Below the pieces are notes generated by a model. That model ran no database searches. It was not told where the DNA came from and saw only the letters and a program-made list of their open reading frames with translations. From positions 1 through 5,876 of the forward strand of contig JACCZH010000375.1 of assembly GCA_013696045.1 (NCBI GenBank): DNA of 5,876 nucleotides, given 5' to 3'. Position numbers and translations under genes: made by a program. Shown piece by piece: positions 1 to 5,814 of this stretch (the first letter of the stretch is position 1; every line of letters starts with the position of its first letter). This DNA is from Chloroflexia bacterium. Lineage in GTDB: Bacteria > Chloroflexota > Chloroflexia > Thermomicrobiales > CFX8.

Positions 1-1
1 G

Positions 2-2419
2 GATTGGACCGACCAGGCGTCGGTGCCCGGCGCGGTCTATCTGCTCGCGGTGATGTTCGTGATGTTCATTGGGATTGCCACGTTGGACAAGCGGCGGGCG
101 TTTGCGGTGGCGCCCGTCGTTGCGTTGGGGTTGGTTGCGCTGCTGGGTTGGCGCGTCGCGGTGGTGGATTTCAACGGTGACGAGCCGCACTATTATGTGA
201 CGGCACGCTCGATGGGGGCGGATTATGACCTTGAGCTGCTGAACAACTACCACGAAGAATCGTACAGGCGGAACACGATCTCCCCAGACGGCAATATCGC
301 CGTTGTGCGCGACGCGAGCGCGGATCGGTATTCAACCCTGTTCCCTCCCGGTGCTGCTGAGCGCCGGTATCTGGACGGCATACAGAACCCGGTCCAGCTC
401 GGCGATGGTTCGTTGGAGTGGCTACCGCCGCTTGAGCCGGGCACATCGCGGACGCTGCTCTCCGCCGGCGAGTGTGACGTTGATGCGGTGCAGGTTGTCG
501 CGCCGGATGGCGGTAGACGAGATGTGCACCTGTATCTGAGGAACGCGGGCGGTCTGGTTATCTGGGAATCAGAGGAAAGCTTCGACACTGCCGAGCAACT
601 GCCCGTGGGAAATATCTGTGAAGGTGCGCCATCGAGCCTCACTATGGAAGCCAGTGGTGGGCCAGTTGTTGCCTACGCTCTGGACAGGCGCGCTGGGCTG
701 CTGGTCGTGCCAGGGCGCGGAGCGGGCGAGGTGTCTGTGTTGGGGAGCTTGCCACGCGACCGCTATGCCTCTCAAAACGTTGTCACCGAAGTCTTGATCC
801 ACAACCCAGAAGCAGTGGCTATGGAAGCAACCCTGTCTTTGATTGGCCATGACGGTCAGCGGTCCGACCTCAAGGTTCAGGTTCCGGCCGGCGGCACAAC
901 GATGACATCCCTCCAGTCACAAGGATACGAGGCGTTGCGTGTTCATCCGGCCGGCCGGTTGGTGGTGCAGGGAATCGGACGTGTCTGGGCAGGCGCCTAC
1001 ACGTTGCCCAAGCCGGAGCCGGTGGTGGAGTGGGCGTTGTCGCTCCCTGCTGACGGGCGGCGCGATGCGGGTATCTGGCTCAGTCTGGTGAATGACGGCA
1101 CGGCGGAATCGACCGTGCGGCTCACTGACGGTGATGATGACATGATGGTGACGCTGTGTGGGGGGTGTCTCAAAACCGTCCTGCTTGCGGCCGACGAAGA
1201 TGCGCGTGAGGTCATTGTTCGTGTCGAAGGAGAGCGAACGCGAGCATCCGCGGTGCAGTTCCAGGAGCACACTGGAAGCCTGCATTTTGATCCAGGATTA
1301 CCGTTGCTGGCGGCTCCCTTCTCACGATTTGAAAACCCCAAGACGGTGTTGATTGTGCCGTTGCTGGCGGCAGTGGCGATGCTACCGGGGCTACTATTCC
1401 TCATGAAGAGAACTGGGGTTCGCGAGCACGTCGCCACGACGTGTGCGGCCGGGATAGTCCTGCTGGCGCCGGTGTCACCCTATGCCATCCGGCTGTACAC
1501 GGAGATCGTTGCGGCTTGTCTACTGGTCTGGGCGCTGGTGTGCTGGGACGCCGCCGGCCGGCAGGCGCGCTACCTTCTACCGCTCTGCGGTATTGCGTTG
1601 ACTCTACCAGTATTGCATGGACGGTTCGTTGTGTTCTCGGTGGTCTTCGGTGTGCTGGTGGCGCTGCGCGTCTGGCGGCTGTTGGGTGGCTTGAACCGCC
1701 GCCGGCTAGCCTATGTGGCTGGCTCGGTGTTGGCGTTCGGCTCCCTGACGATACTGATGCTGCAATTGACGACTGGACTGCAACAGCGGGCTACAGCGTC
1801 GTACATCGCCACCAACTGGGCGGATGTTGGTCTGGCGGGGGTGCTGCTCGATCGCGGAAGCGGGTTGTTGCCGTTCGCGCCGTGGCTGGTTCTAGTCTTG
1901 TTTGTGCCGAGGCCGCTGCAACCGCTCCAGCGAGTGGCGTTAGGGCTTGCGCTCTTACAGCTCGCGGCGGTGATTGTGAGGGCGGGAGGCTGGCAAACCT
2001 GGGGAGCGCCGGCGCGCTACATTCTGCCAGTCGTGCCTCTACTCGCACTCCTGGTTGCGCCAGCCGTCCAGCGCTTGTGGGATTCCCGGCGCGCTCGAGC
2101 GCTGGTTTTCGGGCTGGCTGGATGGGGAGTGGCGATGACGTTCATGCTGCACTGGCTGCCGCTGTCCGGTTATGTTCTGGCAGGGCGCTACCTTGGTGAC
2201 GAAGCGTGGCGCGGGCTCGCGGGGGGCTCACCTCTAGCTGTGTTTCCACAGGTTGCGCCCTCTCCGGGGTCGTTCGTGGTTGGGACCGTGCTGGCCTTCG
2301 GATTGTTGGCTGGCGCGGGATGGTTGCTGACGGCAAGCCTCTGGACGGTGGAAGAGACGTCCCAACGGAACATCTCTTCCGGGGAAGACCAGACGCCTTA
2401 TGCGATGGACTCTTCGTAG
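2..2419 (+). CDS. Putative GT-C fold membrane glycosyltransferase (ArnT/PMT-like) with large beta-rich loop insertion, 5' partial
   Basis: Probably transfers a sugar from a lipid-linked donor on the outer face of the cytoplasmic membrane; acceptor and donor cannot be told from sequence. Residue numbers count from the GTG at 23 (798 residues). Hydrophobic segments lie near 5-20 and 28-48. They are followed by GDEPHYY (52-58), whose Asp53-Glu54 match the catalytic first-loop acidic pair of GT39-type enzymes, and by a DLELLNNY stretch typical of bacterial relatives. Residues about 116-415 are soluble and beta-rich. The membrane part resumes at HFDPGLPLLAAPF (421-433), with about eight to ten more helices between 441 and 772. 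Two stretches fit the conserved C-terminal half of such proteins: GSGLLPFAPW (612-621) and GWQTWGAPARYILPV (656-670). A short polar tail ends at TAG. The frame stays open to the window edge and the GTG lacks a good Shine-Dalgarno site, so the true start is probably upstream. The family is recalled from motifs; specific function is unknown. Confidence 0.7.
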   Translation, partial: DWTDQASVPGAVYLLAVMFVMFIGIATLDKRRAFAVAPVVALGLVALLGWRVAVVDFNGDEPHYYVTARSMGADYDLELLNNYHEESYRRNTISPDGNIAVVRDASADRYSTLFPPGAAERRYLDGIQNPVQLGDGSLEWLPPLEPGTSRTLLSAGECDVDAVQVVAPDGGRRDVHLYLRNAGGLVIWESEESFDTAEQLPVGNICEGAPSSLTMEASGGPVVAYALDRRAGLLVVPGRGAGEVSVLGSLPRDRYASQNVVTEVLIHNPEAVAMEATLSLIGHDGQRSDLKVQVPAGGTTMTSLQSQGYEALRVHPAGRLVVQGIGRVWAGAYTLPKPEPVVEWALSLPADGRRDAGIWLSLVNDGTAESTVRLTDGDDDMMVTLCGGCLKTVLLAADEDAREVIVRVEGERTRASAVQFQEHTGSLHFDPGLPLLAAPFSRFENPKTVLIVPLLAAVAMLPGLLFLMKRTGVREHVATTCAAGIVLLAPVSPYAIRLYTEIVAACLLVWALVCWDAAGRQARYLLPLCGIALTLPVLHGRFVVFSVVFGVLVALRVWRLLGGLNRRRLAYVAGSVLAFGSLTILMLQLTTGLQQRATASYIATNWADVGLAGVLLDRGSGLLPFAPWLVLVLFVPRPLQPLQRVALGLALLQLAAVIVRAGGWQTWGAPARYILPVVPLLALLVAPAVQRLWDSRRARALVFGLAGWGVAMTFMLHWLPLSGYVLAGRYLGDEAWRGLAGGSPLAVFPQVAPSPGSFVVGTVLAFGLLAGAGWLLTASLWTVEETSQRNISSGEDQTPYAMDSS
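779..982 (+). repeat. Ig-like/DUF5719-like beta repeat, copy 1 (protein level)
   Basis: Residues 253-320 begin with VVTEVLIHNP, followed by ATLSLIGHDG, VQVPAGG and ALRVHPAGRLVVQGIGR. The order is strand-Asn turn, strand-Gly turn, a V-x-V-P-A-G strand, then a strand pair with a central glycine. It matches the second copy at 1070-1264 in layout, with low residue identity. The pattern recalls actinobacterial extracellular domains with NPG-type turns and VPAG strands. Family assignment is tentative. Confidence 0.4.
1070..1264 (+). repeat. Ig-like/DUF5719-like beta repeat, copy 2 (protein level)
   Basis: Residues 350-414 read GIWLSLVNDG, STVRLTDGDDD, MVTLCGGCLKTV and VIVRVEGERTRASAVQFQ. They follow the same strand and turn order as the copy at 779-982, with VND in place of IHNP and a CGGC motif where copy 1 has VPAGG. 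A weaker, more divergent third stretch may lie at residues about 166-221 (DVHLYLRNAGG to GGPVVAYALDRR). Confidence 0.4.
2350..2388. repeat. Overlapping inverted repeats near the convergent gene ends
   Basis: GGAAGAGA (2350-2357) is the exact reverse complement of TCTCTTCC (2373-2380), separated by 15 nt. TCTTCC (2375-2380) is also complementary to GGAAGA (2383-2388), across 2 nt. The two hairpins share the middle arm and exclude each other. They lie inside the last codons of the membrane-protein gene and just past the stop of the convergent permease gene. No T-run follows on either strand, so a standard intrinsic terminator is not supported. A role in 3' end formation is possible but unproven, and part may be chance. 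Confidence 0.3.
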
Positions 2420-3258
2420 CGCTTGGCGAAACCCTGGGTGATGCGGTCGATCACGATGGCCAGGGCGACGATACAGATACCGGCTTCGGCCGCGCGTCCG
2501 GGATCGATCCGGTTGAGCGCGAGCAGGACTTCTTGCCCCAGGCCCGCAGCGCCGATCATCGACGCGATAACGACCATAGCCAGCGCCATCATTGTGGTCT
2601 GGTTAACGCCCGCCATAATGGCTGGGAGTGCCAACGGCAGCTGGACTTCTTTAAGAATCTGACCCTGAGTCGCGCCGTAAGACTCGGCTGCCTCGATGGC
2701 CGAGGTAGCGACGCCACGGATGCCAAGGTCAGTCAAGCGGATCAGCGGTGGCACAGCATAGACGACCGTGGCAAAGACGGCCGGCACCTTGCCAAGGCCA
2801 AAGAACATCATGGCCGGAATGAGATATACGAAGCTCGGCATTGTCTGCATGCCGTCCAGAACAGGCCGCGCAACAGCGGCAACTGACGGACTACGTGCCA
2901 CGAGTATGCCCATCGGCAAGCCGAAGGCAAGCGAGATGGCTACCGAGGCGATAATAATCGCCAGCGTCATCATGGCGAGATCCCAGAAACCGAACGAGCC
3001 TATCATGAGCATCAGTCCAGCCAGGAAGACAGTCGTCAACACACTCCGCGTGCTGAACCATCCGCCGACGAGGACCGTCAGGATGATTACCGGCCAGGGA
3101 ACTCCCATAAGAACGTTCTCTGTATTGAGGATAATCCAGCGCACGACGGCCGTGATGCCGTCAAAGACGCCCGAGAACGTGGCCAACAACCAGGCGACGA
3201 GCCGGTCAACCCAACTGGCAAGTGGAATACTAATACCTTCAGGAAATTCGGTGAACAT
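2398..3258 (-). CDS. proW: Glycine betaine/proline-type ABC transporter permease (ProW/OpuAB-like)
   Basis: Membrane channel subunit, expected to work as a dimer that passes compatible solutes inward using the ATPase encoded just upstream. The 286 residues match the short OpuAB type rather than E. coli ProW with its long N-terminal extension. Hydrophobic helices lie roughly at 52-66, 72-90, 94-120, 140-172, 212-240 and 258-275, after an amphipathic N-terminal stretch. The cytoplasmic EAA loop that docks on the ATPase is clear at 189-214, starting EAAESYGATQGQ and ending in the LPLALP segment. RPVLDGMQTMPSFVYLIP (131-148) and MAGVNQTTMMALAMVVIASM (215-234) are near-diagnostic for ProW. The ATG lies inside the end of the ATPase gene (20-nt overlap) behind a GAGG site, so coupling is likely. 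The TAA stop overlaps the convergent membrane-protein gene by 22 bp. The exact solute is not determined by this subunit. Confidence 0.95.
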   Translation of the reverse strand: MFTEFPEGISIPLASWVDRLVAWLLATFSGVFDGITAVVRWIILNTENVLMGVPWPVIILTVLVGGWFSTRSVLTTVFLAGLMLMIGSFGFWDLAMMTLAIIIASVAISLAFGLPMGILVARSPSVAAVARPVLDGMQTMPSFVYLIPAMMFFGLGKVPAVFATVVYAVPPLIRLTDLGIRGVATSAIEAAESYGATQGQILKEVQLPLALPAIMAGVNQTTMMALAMVVIASMIGAAGLGQEVLLALNRIDPGRAAEAGICIVALAIVIDRITQGFAKRYEESIA

Positions 3259-4534
3259 CGGCTACCTCACTCTCGTCTATGTCTGACATGGTGTCTGGCG
3301 CCGCCTCTTCTTCGACGGCGTCGCTGTCGTTCATGTCGGCGGCCAGCACCTGGAGCAGTGTGCTCTGGCTGATCTCGCCGACTAGCTTGCCGGTGCTGTC
3401 GACGACGGCGAGAGGATGTTCACTCTGAACCGCCAGCGGCAGCAGCTCTTCGAGAGGAGTGTCCATTCCCGTCTGTGGCGCCTCTGTCATCACATCGCCC
3501 CATGGCACCTTGGAGCCGTTGGTGCCGATTTCGACCAGCCGTGTCACCGGCACCAGCCCGCGCAGCTGTCCCTGGTCGTTGAGCACAAACCCAATTGACG
3601 AATTATGCGATGTCATTGCGGCGATGGCGGCGCCGGCCGTGTCTCGGTCGCTGATCGTAGCGGGCATCGCGGTCATAATGGATGCTGCCGTCATGTACTT
3701 GGCCGGCGACGCGCCCTGAACGAACTGGGCCACGTAATCGTCGGCCGGATTGATAACCAGCTCGCCCGGAGTGGCGATCTGAATCACTTCGCCGTCACGC
3801 ATGATCGCGATGCGGTCGCCCAGCTTCAGCGCCTCGTCGAGATCATGGGTGACGAAGATGGTGGTCATCTGTACTTCGGCGCGCAGCGTTGCGAATTCGT
3901 TCTGCATCTCACGCCGGATAAGCGGATCGAGCCCACTAAACGGCTCGTCCATAAACAGGATCTGCGGGTCATGAGCCAGTGCTCTGGCGATACCTACACG
4001 CTGCTGCATACCGCCACTCAGAGCGCTGGGACGTTCATTTTCCCAGCCGCCAAGACCCACCTGGGAGATAGCGGACATAGCTCGCTCACGCCGCTCTTTC
4101 TTGGGAACACCACGGGTTTTGAGCCCGTATTCGGTGTTCTCGTACACGGTTTTGTGCGGGAAGAGGCCGTAGTGCTGGAAGACCATGGCGGTTTTATTGC
4201 GGCGCACGTCGCGCAGCTCCTTGTCACCCATCGAGGTGATGTCCTGGCCGTCGATGATGATCTCGCCAGTGGTCGGGTCGATAAGCCGGATAAGCGTGCG
4301 CACCAGTGTGGATTTGCCACTACCCGAGAGACCCATGATGACGAAGAACTCACCACGCTTGACCGAAAATGAGACGTCACGGACAGCAACGACCGCGCCT
4401 GCCTCTTCCCGGATTTCGTCCTTCGATCTGCCATCATTAATCATCTCCACCACCTGGTGTTCGTTGGCGGCGTTAAAGATCTTCGAGACGTTCCTCACCT
4501 CGAGGATGGGTTCGTCGTGTTGTTGCTCGTGCAT
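3239..4534 (-). CDS. proV: Glycine betaine/proline-type ABC transporter ATPase with CBS domains (ProV/OpuAA-like)
   Basis: Cytoplasmic ATPase that powers solute uptake with the ProW-like permease. The 431-residue product shows Walker A GLSGSGKST (68-76), Q-loop VFQHYGLFPH (118-127, Gln120), signature LSGGMQQR (172-179), Walker B ILFMDEP (192-198) and switch histidine THDLDEA (229-235, His230). The N-terminal insert INDGRSKDEIREEAG (32-46) before the first core strands is typical of ProV/OpuAA. Residues about 283-400 form two CBS modules, and 400-431 is an acidic tail. I chose the ATG at 4534 because AAGGA sits 8 nt before it and the protein then starts just ahead of the conserved EPILEVRNVSKIF. 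A GTG at 4588 would add 18 Arg-rich residues and has no family support. The gene lies 97 nt after the binding-protein gene and overlaps the permease gene by 20 nt. Regulation by internal ionic strength through the CBS part is known for OpuA and inferred here. Confidence 0.96.
   Translation of the reverse strand: MHEQQHDEPILEVRNVSKIFNAANEHQVVEMINDGRSKDEIREEAGAVVAVRDVSFSVKRGEFFVIMGLSGSGKSTLVRTLIRLIDPTTGEIIIDGQDITSMGDKELRDVRRNKTAMVFQHYGLFPHKTVYENTEYGLKTRGVPKKERRERAMSAISQVGLGGWENERPSALSGGMQQRVGIARALAHDPQILFMDEPFSGLDPLIRREMQNEFATLRAEVQMTTIFVTHDLDEALKLGDRIAIMRDGEVIQIATPGELVINPADDYVAQFVQGASPAKYMTAASIMTAMPATISDRDTAGAAIAAMTSHNSSIGFVLNDQGQLRGLVPVTRLVEIGTNGSKVPWGDVMTEAPQTGMDTPLEELLPLAVQSEHPLAVVDSTGKLVGEISQSTLLQVLAADMNDSDAVEEEAAPDTMSDIDESEVADVHRIS
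3265..3268 (-). promoter_or_regulatory. Ribosome binding site of the permease gene
   Basis: GAGG (within GTGAGGTAG on the minus strand) lies 6 nt before the permease ATG, inside the ATPase coding sequence. It supports the ATG at 3258 and ribosome hand-over between the overlapping genes. Confidence 0.6.
3335..3688 (-). other. Tandem CBS domain region of the ATPase
   Basis: Residues about 283-400 of the ATPase. The first module runs from TAASIMTAMPATISDRDT through IGFVLNDQGQLRGLVPVTRL. The second runs from VPWGDVMTEAPQTGMDTPLE through LAVVDSTGKLVGEISQSTLL. Both have the D-x-x-G-x-L-x-G core of CBS folds. In OpuA-type transporters this module senses ionic strength or cyclic-di-AMP; which applies here is not visible. 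Confidence 0.8.
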
Positions 4535-4542
4535 GTGGGTTT

Positions 4543-4547
4543 TCCTT
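4543..4547 (-). promoter_or_regulatory. Ribosome binding site of the ATPase gene
   Basis: AAGGA on the minus strand ends 8 nt before the ATG at 4534. It decides the start in favour of this ATG over the in-frame GTG at 4588. Confidence 0.65.
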
Positions 4548-4561
4548 CGTTTTGTGGCTGC

Positions 4562-4580
4562 GCGGCGACGACATCGCCGC
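4562..4580 (-). other. GC-rich hairpin between binding-protein and ATPase genes
   Basis: GCGGCGA and TCGCCGC form a perfect 7-bp stem around a 5-nt loop, inside the 97-nt gap between the two genes. No U-run follows in the transcript, so it is not a classic terminator. It could stabilise the 3' end of the upstream message or slow read-through, giving more binding protein than ATPase. That imbalance is common in binding-protein operons; here it is inferred. Confidence 0.45.
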
Positions 4581-4631
4581 CAGGACACAGTGCTCGATTA
4601 CGAGATATCAGAGCCGTGGGGAATGTTGGAG

Positions 4632-5693
4632 CTACATGCCCTCCAGACTTTCCTTCACCCGCTCGGCGACATCGGCGGGAACCCAATTGGTCCATACGTC
4701 CTCGTGTTCCTGAAGAAACCAGACCGCGGCGTCGTCAGGCGTGGCGTCGTTCTCTTGCATGTAGGACAACGCGGCATTGATCTGCTCGACAGTTGTCTCG
4801 CTGTTCTCCAGGAATTCGATTACTTCCGGGGCTGCCTCGGCGAATTCAGGACTGGTGGCAATGTGAATCTCCATCAGGGGATAGGCACACGCCTCCTCTC
4901 CCGTGAAAATCTGGTCCCAGCACTCTTCAGTGAACTCCGGCTCCTCGATCTTGGTCAGATCGACCAGCCCAAAGATCCAGGTTGGAGCCCAGTAATAGCC
5001 GAACCAGGGGTCTCCACGCTCGTAGGCCGCCACAATTGACGTGGCGAGGGCGGCGTCAGAACCGGGCAGAAAACGATTATAGTGCTGCCCTAGCCCATAC
5101 GCTTCGAACTTGCCCTCGTTCACCCGCTCGCACTCCCAGCCGGCGATGCAGTCATAGAAGCGCCCCTTGTCAGGATCTTCAGGATCAGCGAAGAGTTCTT
5201 TATATTGAGGAAGGTCGCTCACCGATCTGAGGTCCGGCGCCATCGGTTCGATTCCACGCTCGGCGTCGCCCTCGATGACGTAGGTGGGAACCCACCAACC
5301 CTGATTCGAGCCAGCAAACATCAGCCCGTGATCGAGCACCGTACCGGCCTCAACTGCTTCGACGTAGTCTGGTTGTTGCTCTGGAGTCATCTCCATCGCA
5401 ACGTCGATGTCTCCATTGATAAGTCCCTGAGTCAGGGCGATGGTGCCGCCAGGGATTGAGGTTGTGTTGTAGCCATAGCCATTTTCAAGAACATATTGCG
5501 CGATACGATTGTGAAACAGGGCGCTATCCCAGTTCAGGTCGCCAAAAACGATCTCACCATCGTAGTCGGTGCCGGGCAGGTCGCTTCCTGTGGATACATC
5601 GTTGCCCGTGTCGTCGCCACAAGACGCCAACAACAGTGCAAAGACAGCGACGCTCGCGAGCAGGAGCGTCCGGGTTCGGGTCGTCGAACTCAT
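4632..5693 (-). CDS. proX: Glycine betaine/proline-type ABC transporter substrate-binding lipoprotein (ProX/OpuAC-like)
   Basis: Captures a compatible solute outside the membrane and delivers it to the permease. The 353-residue product starts with a basic N-region, a hydrophobic stretch (10-23) and a lipobox LASC with Cys25 as lipidation site. The rest fits the OpuAC-type binding fold: TTSIPGGTIALTQGLINGDI (77-96), the RFYDCIAGWECERVN segment (178-192) matching the disulfide-bearing GCNPGWGC loop of E. coli ProX, and DPWFGYYWAPTW (228-239) matching its YYTWTPYW. Candidate cation-pi ligands are Trp186 and Trp235, perhaps with Trp55, Trp133, Trp134, Trp230 or Trp239. The position of the first E. 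coli box residue (Trp65 in VNWTP) reads AMEMTP here, so that tryptophan is missing. Cys258 and Cys269 may form a second disulfide. The ATG follows AGGAGG by 8 nt. As first gene of the operon it is probably transcribed from the candidate promoter at 5786-5814. Uptake of a betaine-like solute is likely; the exact ligand is open. Confidence 0.93.
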   Translation of the reverse strand: MSSTTRTRTLLLASVAVFALLLASCGDDTGNDVSTGSDLPGTDYDGEIVFGDLNWDSALFHNRIAQYVLENGYGYNTTSIPGGTIALTQGLINGDIDVAMEMTPEQQPDYVEAVEAGTVLDHGLMFAGSNQGWWVPTYVIEGDAERGIEPMAPDLRSVSDLPQYKELFADPEDPDKGRFYDCIAGWECERVNEGKFEAYGLGQHYNRFLPGSDAALATSIVAAYERGDPWFGYYWAPTWIFGLVDLTKIEEPEFTEECWDQIFTGEEACAYPLMEIHIATSPEFAEAAPEVIEFLENSETTVEQINAALSYMQENDATPDDAAVWFLQEHEDVWTNWVPADVAERVKESLEGM

Positions 5694-5701
5694 GTAATGT
5701 G

Positions 5702-5707
5702 CCTCCT
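5702..5707 (-). promoter_or_regulatory. Strong ribosome binding site of the binding-protein gene
   Basis: A full AGGAGG on the minus strand lies 8 nt before the ATG at 5693. It fixes the start and suggests high expression of the binding protein. Confidence 0.8.
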
Positions 5708-5729
5708 AAAGAACACGATTGCCTGCTGT

Positions 5730-5744
5730 GTGGCGCGCAGCCAC
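5730..5744 (-). other. Small hairpin in the presumed operon leader
   Basis: GTGGC and GCCAC form a 5-bp stem around a 5-nt loop (TGCGC), about 36 nt upstream of the binding-protein start codon and well clear of the AGGAGG. It is short and may be chance. I see no known riboswitch or attenuator in this leader. Confidence 0.25.
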
Positions 5745-5785
5745 GATACAGGCCTCGGCCCCCAAAAGGTCGAGAGGACTGGCTG

Positions 5786-5814
5786 ATTACAGTGAAAAAT
5801 CTGCCGGCCGTCGA
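5786..5814 (-). promoter_or_regulatory. Candidate sigma-70-type promoter of the transporter operon
   Basis: On the minus strand TCGACG (5814-5809, four of six matches to TTGACA) is followed after exactly 17 nt by TGTAAT (5791-5786, five of six matches to TATAAT). Transcription would begin near 5779 and leave a leader of about 85 nt. The rest of the 183-nt region to the window edge holds no convincing gene. No clear operator palindrome was seen. Confidence 0.45.

Larger units (their letters stand above)
368..1267 (+). other. Beta-rich domain insertion in the first extracytoplasmic loop of the GT-C-like protein
   Basis: Residues about 116-415 of the membrane protein contain no membrane helix. 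They are made of alternating hydrophobic strands, glycine/proline turns and acidic loops. Uninterrupted bacterial relatives, as I remember them, pass from the NNY region almost directly to a motif of the type YS-H-x-PGLPLL. Here a similar string occurs on both sides of the insertion: RYSTLFPPGAA (102-112) before it and GSLHFDPGLPLLAAP (418-432) after it. The last two thirds contain two recognisable copies of a pattern listed separately. By topology the domain faces outside the membrane, so it could bind an acceptor polymer or surface partner; this is inference. Confidence 0.55.

Noticed and set aside
1441..2199. Long + strand frame of 252 codons inside the membrane-protein gene
   Set aside because: It is an out-of-frame shadow of a GC-rich gene, with Gly/Arg/Ala-rich composition, no family motif, and full overlap with helices of the real frame.
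2350..2388. Intrinsic bidirectional terminator
   Set aside because: The inverted repeats are real, but no T-run follows on either strand, so I list them only as repeats.
2206..3286. + strand frames opposite the permease gene (2206-2886 and 2768-3286)
   Set aside because: Composition rich in His, Arg, Asp or in Thr, Met without motifs. The opposite strand encodes a clear ProW-like permease.
4535..4588. GTG start at 4588 extending the ATPase by 18 residues
   Set aside because: The added sequence is Arg-rich, includes the intercistronic hairpin and has no family support. The ATG at 4534 has a well-spaced AAGGA.
3605..5039. Long + strand frames opposite the ATPase and binding-protein genes (3605-4372 and 4185-5039)
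   Set aside because: They are antisense to genes with complete, recognisable motifs and show no domain of their own. High GC lengthens such frames.
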